Below, piece after piece: positions 34,408 through 37,253 of a stretch of DNA of 37,253 nt. Below the pieces are notes generated by a model. That model ran no database searches, was not told the DNA's origin, and was given only the letters and a program-made list of their open reading frames with translations. The DNA comes from an uncultured Paraglaciecola sp. GTDB lineage: Bacteria > Pseudomonadota > Gammaproteobacteria > Enterobacterales > Alteromonadaceae. Location of the stretch: the NCBI RefSeq assembly GCF_913058035.1, contig NZ_CAJXPA010000021.1, positions 1-37,253 on the forward strand, read 5' to 3'. The stretch's first letter is position 1. Every line of letters starts with the position of its first letter. A program made the translations under genes and the position numbers.

Positions 34408-35112
34408 ATGTTTAATGAGATTTATTTGCCACATATCAATACAGTACAAGTTTTGCGCAAACAGCAGCTCGCACTTTCGACAAAAGAATTTAAAGCAAGA
34501 GGCTATAAAGTGAAACGCTGCGAGGAGTGTTTAATACCTGAAAAAAAATGTATTTGTGTCCAACGTCCGTCGATTACTAGCCACACTGCTTTTTGCTTGG
34601 TTATGTATAAGAATGAATATTACAAACCAAGCAATACCGGTAAACTTATTGCTGATGTTATACCCGACAACTATGCATTTAAATGGGACAGGGTCACCCC
34701 CGATCCCGTACTAATCAAATTGCTTGCTAATCCAAAGTACGCACCTATTTTAGTATTTCCCCAACAATATGCCGAAGCACATAGATGTATCGATACCCCT
34801 GAAGATTTAAGCATTATTCAACAAGATAAGACGCCATTATTTGTGATGTTAGATGGTACATGGCGTGAGGCGAGTAAAATGTTTAAAAGCCCCTCTTTTG
34901 CAAACCTACCTGTATTGGGTATTCAACCTAAAAAATCTTCATCTTACCAACTGCGTGAGGCCGCACATATTCATCAACTATGCACTGCAGAAGTTGCTAT
35001 AGAAGTGTTGAAAATGGCTAATGATAAGCTCGCCTCAGAGGCACTTGAGGAATATTTTCACCAATTTAAAAAAGCCTACATTGCAGGTAAAGCACACCTG
35101 ACACTTATTTAA
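34408..35112 (+). CDS. tapT: tRNA-uridine aminocarboxypropyltransferase TapT (DTW domain)
   Basis: This 234-residue enzyme transfers the 3-amino-3-carboxypropyl group of S-adenosylmethionine to a tRNA uridine (acp3U47 in E. coli). It aligns along its length with E. coli YfiP/TapT: the zinc-type cysteines R-C-E-E-C-L-I-P-E-K-K-C-I-C, K-P-S-N-T-G-K-L-I-A-D, the motif M-L-D-G-T-W-R-E-A-S-K-M (the DTW-type box), and Y-Q-L-R-E-A-A-H-I-H-Q-L-C-T-A-E-V-A-I. The ATG at 34408 is preceded by a poor ribosome site. It stands alone upstream of metY, 182 bases apart. Confidence 0.9.
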   Translation: MFNEIYLPHINTVQVLRKQQLALSTKEFKARGYKVKRCEECLIPEKKCICVQRPSITSHTAFCLVMYKNEYYKPSNTGKLIADVIPDNYAFKWDRVTPDPVLIKLLANPKYAPILVFPQQYAEAHRCIDTPEDLSIIQQDKTPLFVMLDGTWREASKMFKSPSFANLPVLGIQPKKSSSYQLREAAHIHQLCTAEVAIEVLKMANDKLASEALEEYFHQFKKAYIAGKAHLTLI

Positions 35113-35175
35113 TATTATCTTATGTATTTATGTCGCAACTTTTATTTATGATTATAAAGTTAAATAGACGAATAC

Positions 35176-35190
35176 CTTATTCCAAATAAG
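35176..35190. repeat. Short inverted repeat in the metY upstream region
   Basis: CTTATT-CCA-AATAAG is a 6-bp inverted repeat about 105 bases before metY. No repeated AGACGTCT (MetJ) boxes and no SAM riboswitch are recognisable nearby. Confidence 0.3.
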
Positions 35191-35294
35191 CACAATAACT
35201 TAAGCAGTACTATTTGAACTTATCAACGACAACGGGATAACATCAATAAACGGAAATGTTAAAAACATATTAATAATTCAGAGATATATTCAAC

Positions 35295-36584
35295 ATGAAA
35301 CTAGAATCTTTAGCTCTTCACCATGGCTATACGTCAGAAGAAACCACCAAAGCTGCAGCTGTACCTATTTACCAGACAACTTCATATACCTTTGATGACA
35401 CGCAGCATGGCGCAGACTTGTTTGACCTGAAAGTACCGGGAAACATTTACACTAGGATTATGAATCCAACAACAGCGGTACTTGAAGAGCGAATTGCAGC
35501 TATGGAGGGTGGTATCGCAGCTTTAGCCGTTGCATCAGGAATGGCTGCTATTACTTATGCTATCCAATGTATTTGCTCCGTAGGTGACAATATTATCAGT
35601 ACCAGCCAGCTTTATGGCGGCACTTACAATTTATTTGCTCATGCATTACCTAACCAAGGTATAGAAGCGCGTTTGATTGACGCTGACGATTATGCCGCCT
35701 TTGAAGCAGCCATTGATGAAAATACTAAAGCGATTTTTTGTGAATCAATTGGTAATCCTGCAGGCAACGTTGTAGATATTCAAAAGCTAGCAGAAATTGG
35801 CGCTAAACATGGTGTACCTTTAATTGTTGATAACACGGTAGCCACACCTTTCTTATGTCGCCCGTTTGAACATGGTGCTGCCATTGTTATTCATTCCTTA
35901 ACCAAATACATAGGCGGGCATGGCACATCTATTGGTGGTGTCATTGTAGACTCTGGTAAATTTGACTGGGTAGCTAACAAACAACGTTTCCCTATTTTAA
36001 ATCAGCCAGACCCATCTTATCACGGTGTGGTTTACACAGAAGCTCTTGGAGCGGCGGCTTACATCGGTAGATGCCGTGTTGCTCCACTTCGTAACACCGG
36101 CGCTGCTATTTCACCAACTAACTCGTTTAATATTTTAATGGGTCTTGAAACATTGGGTTTACGTATGGAGCGGCATTGTGAAAACGCTGAAAAACTAGCC
36201 ACATATTTATCTAATCACCCAAAAGTAAGCTGGGTAAATTATGCTGCATTAGCAGATAGCCCTTACCTAATGACTTGCAAGAAAATTACTGATGGCAAGG
36301 CATCAGGGATATTAAGCTTTGGTATAAAAACTACTGCTGAGTCTTCCGGTAAAGTGTCTGGTGGTCTGTTTATCGATGCCTTACAAATGATTTTAAGACT
36401 AGTCAACATAGGTGATGCAAAATCACTAGCCTGCCATCCTGCGTCTACTACCCATAGACAACTTAATGCAGAAGAATTAGCCAAAGCCGGCGTCAGTGAA
36501 GACTTAGTCAGGATATCAGTTGGTATCGAAAACATTGACGACATCATCGCAGATGTCAGCCAAGCGCTTGATACAATAAAATAA
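35295..36584 (+). CDS. metY: O-acetylhomoserine sulfhydrylase
   Basis: This 429-residue PLP enzyme of the Cys/Met metabolism family makes homocysteine from O-acetylhomoserine and sulfide (direct sulfhydrylation in methionine synthesis). The PLP lysine is K204 in H-S-L-T-K-Y-I-G-G-H-G, D179 lies in I-V-D-N-T, and Y-G-G-T-Y-N-L-F (107-114) is the cofactor-stacking segment. The length (about 430, longer than cystathionine gamma-synthases at about 390), the N-terminus L-E-S-L-A-L-H-H-G-Y and the ending 'S-V-G-I-E-N-I-D-D-I-I-A-D' identify MetY. AGAG precedes the ATG by 11 bases. A hairpin closes the unit downstream. Confidence 0.92.
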   Translation: MKLESLALHHGYTSEETTKAAAVPIYQTTSYTFDDTQHGADLFDLKVPGNIYTRIMNPTTAVLEERIAAMEGGIAALAVASGMAAITYAIQCICSVGDNIISTSQLYGGTYNLFAHALPNQGIEARLIDADDYAAFEAAIDENTKAIFCESIGNPAGNVVDIQKLAEIGAKHGVPLIVDNTVATPFLCRPFEHGAAIVIHSLTKYIGGHGTSIGGVIVDSGKFDWVANKQRFPILNQPDPSYHGVVYTEALGAAAYIGRCRVAPLRNTGAAISPTNSFNILMGLETLGLRMERHCENAEKLATYLSNHPKVSWVNYAALADSPYLMTCKKITDGKASGILSFGIKTTAESSGKVSGGLFIDALQMILRLVNIGDAKSLACHPASTTHRQLNAEELAKAGVSEDLVRISVGIENIDDIIADVSQALDTIK

Positions 36585-37196
36585 AAGATAGAACTAATCG
36601 CTGGACGAACAACTTTGTGTGTCCAGCATTCTAATTTTAACAAACCATCACTTGCAACATCCAGATATTCAACATTCGCCATTGCAACCACCAATATCAA
36701 AATAAGCATTCCCACCTCAAATAACCGTGCATCCTTACCCGTATTAAAATAATATTATCTTAAAAATATTCTCTGAATTAAGAGACTACTGCATCTCTAA
36801 AATTAGGTTTTATTGTAGAGCTTGAAAATAGTCACCCCAATCCTAAATTTATTAAACACAACCAAGACCATAGTAACCGTCTGCTAATATTAAATGATGG
36901 TATGTTTTTTAAAAACCACAAAAGATCCTTTCAAGAAGCTATTAGCGTTTTAAAGTAAGCTGAATAAACTGAAGCGTACACACAGCTTTTCCATCTATGA
37001 GATGACCATCATACTTAATTTACCCTACCCCGGTTACTTTTGATAAAACAAAGAAGTTGTGATCTCCATCAATTATTTTTGTAGAAAGACATCAGAATAA
37101 ATTTTAATTGGACACTTTGTTAACTTAATTTGTGCGAGGAAAAGGTTTCTTTCAACTATATTTATAATCTAGATGACGTATTAAAGAGAGAAACAT
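36585..37196. other. Gene-poor stretch with one start-less open frame
   Basis: After the metY hairpin, the plus-strand frame 36782-36958 contains 58 sense codons of protein-like sequence (including F-I-V-E-L-E-N-S-H-P-N-P-K-F-I and L-N-D-G-M-F-F-K-N). It begins right after a stop codon with no ATG, GTG or TTG near its start, so it is probably a gene fragment. The rest looks non-coding and presumably includes the promoter of the gene starting at 37197. Confidence 0.3.
36600..36627 (+). terminator. Terminator-like hairpin after metY
   Basis: GCTGGAC and GTCCAGC form a 7-bp stem, with an inner ACAA/TTGT pairing, starting 16 bases after the metY stop. The trailing sequence (ATTCTAATTTT) is only moderately T-rich. 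Confidence 0.6.
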
Positions 37197-37253
37197 ATGG
37201 GTAGACACTCGATTTTTGCGGAGCCAGTTAAAGCCATAAAAACTGTTTGTATT
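37197..37253 (+). CDS. Start of a gene running off the right edge
   Basis: An ATG at 37197 with AGAGAG 7 bases upstream opens a frame of 19 codons to the window end (M-G-R-H-S-I-F-A-E-P-V-K-A-I-K-T-V-C-I). The basic start followed by what may be the beginning of a hydrophobic stretch could be a signal peptide. The piece is too short to name. Confidence 0.5.
   Translation, partial: MGRHSIFAEPVKAIKTVCI

Noticed and set aside
35113-35294. MetJ boxes or a SAM riboswitch upstream of metY
   Set aside because: Only a single AGACG is present and no SAM-riboswitch core or terminator is seen before the start.
1-37253. Mobile elements, CRISPR arrays, prophage or attachment sites, including at tRNA-Asp
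   Set aside because: No transposase, integrase, repeat-spacer pattern or duplicated tRNA end was found by eye on either strand.

Overview
The window looks like chromosome from a marine gammaproteobacterium of the Alteromonadales, probably an Alteromonadaceae genus near Paraglaciecola, Glaciecola or Alteromonas. This is inferred from its AT-rich sequence, its gene content (a TIGR03503-type protein beside dnaQ, a DUF2750 protein, YcgL/YcgM/YcgN, EfpL, an NIT-domain chemoreceptor) and local gene order shared with E. coli and Vibrio. No phage, insertion sequence, CRISPR array or rRNA was seen.

Layout. Positions 119-2398 encode a surface lipoprotein with Ig-like repeats and a calcium-binding-type repeat. 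It is divergent from an acidic-amino-acid/dicarboxylate:cation symporter (2561-3934). A minus-strand housekeeping block follows: ycgN, a decayed reading frame, then rnd-ycgL-lytic transglycosylase-ycgM as a tight unit, and fadD, an alpha/beta hydrolase, yeaY (Slp family), a small unknown gene, tsaB and yoaA. The order rnd-fadD-yeaY-tsaB-yoaA matches E. coli. efpL runs on the plus strand, followed by a minus-strand CNNM/CBS-lolD-lolE unit. A tRNA-Asp gene with a near-consensus promoter, the TIGR03503-type gene, dnaQ and divergent rnhA form a second conserved island. Small VOC and DoxX genes come next.

The most interesting region is 23078-32406, a nitrate uptake and sensing locus. On the minus strand, in transcription order, are nasT (ANTAR antiterminator), nasS (cytoplasmic nitrate-sensing NrtA paralogue), then nrtA-nrtB-nrtD (periplasmic binding protein, permease, ATPase), an outer-membrane porin ending at a terminator, and a chemoreceptor with a nitrate/nitrite-sensing NIT domain. 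By eye I find NtrC-type operators and sigma-54 (-24/-12) promoters in front of both nasT and nrtA, and a strong hairpin with a nine-U tail directly in front of the nrtA start. This suggests a two-layer circuit: NtrC/sigma-54 reports general nitrogen limitation at both promoters, and NasS-NasT reports nitrate by relieving termination in the nrtA leader. No nitrate or nitrite reductase gene is in the window.

Downstream (plus-strand side) are two long gene-poor stretches around a DUF2750 gene, then tapT, metY, another gene-poor stretch with a protein-like open frame lacking a start, and the beginning of a gene that runs off the right edge.
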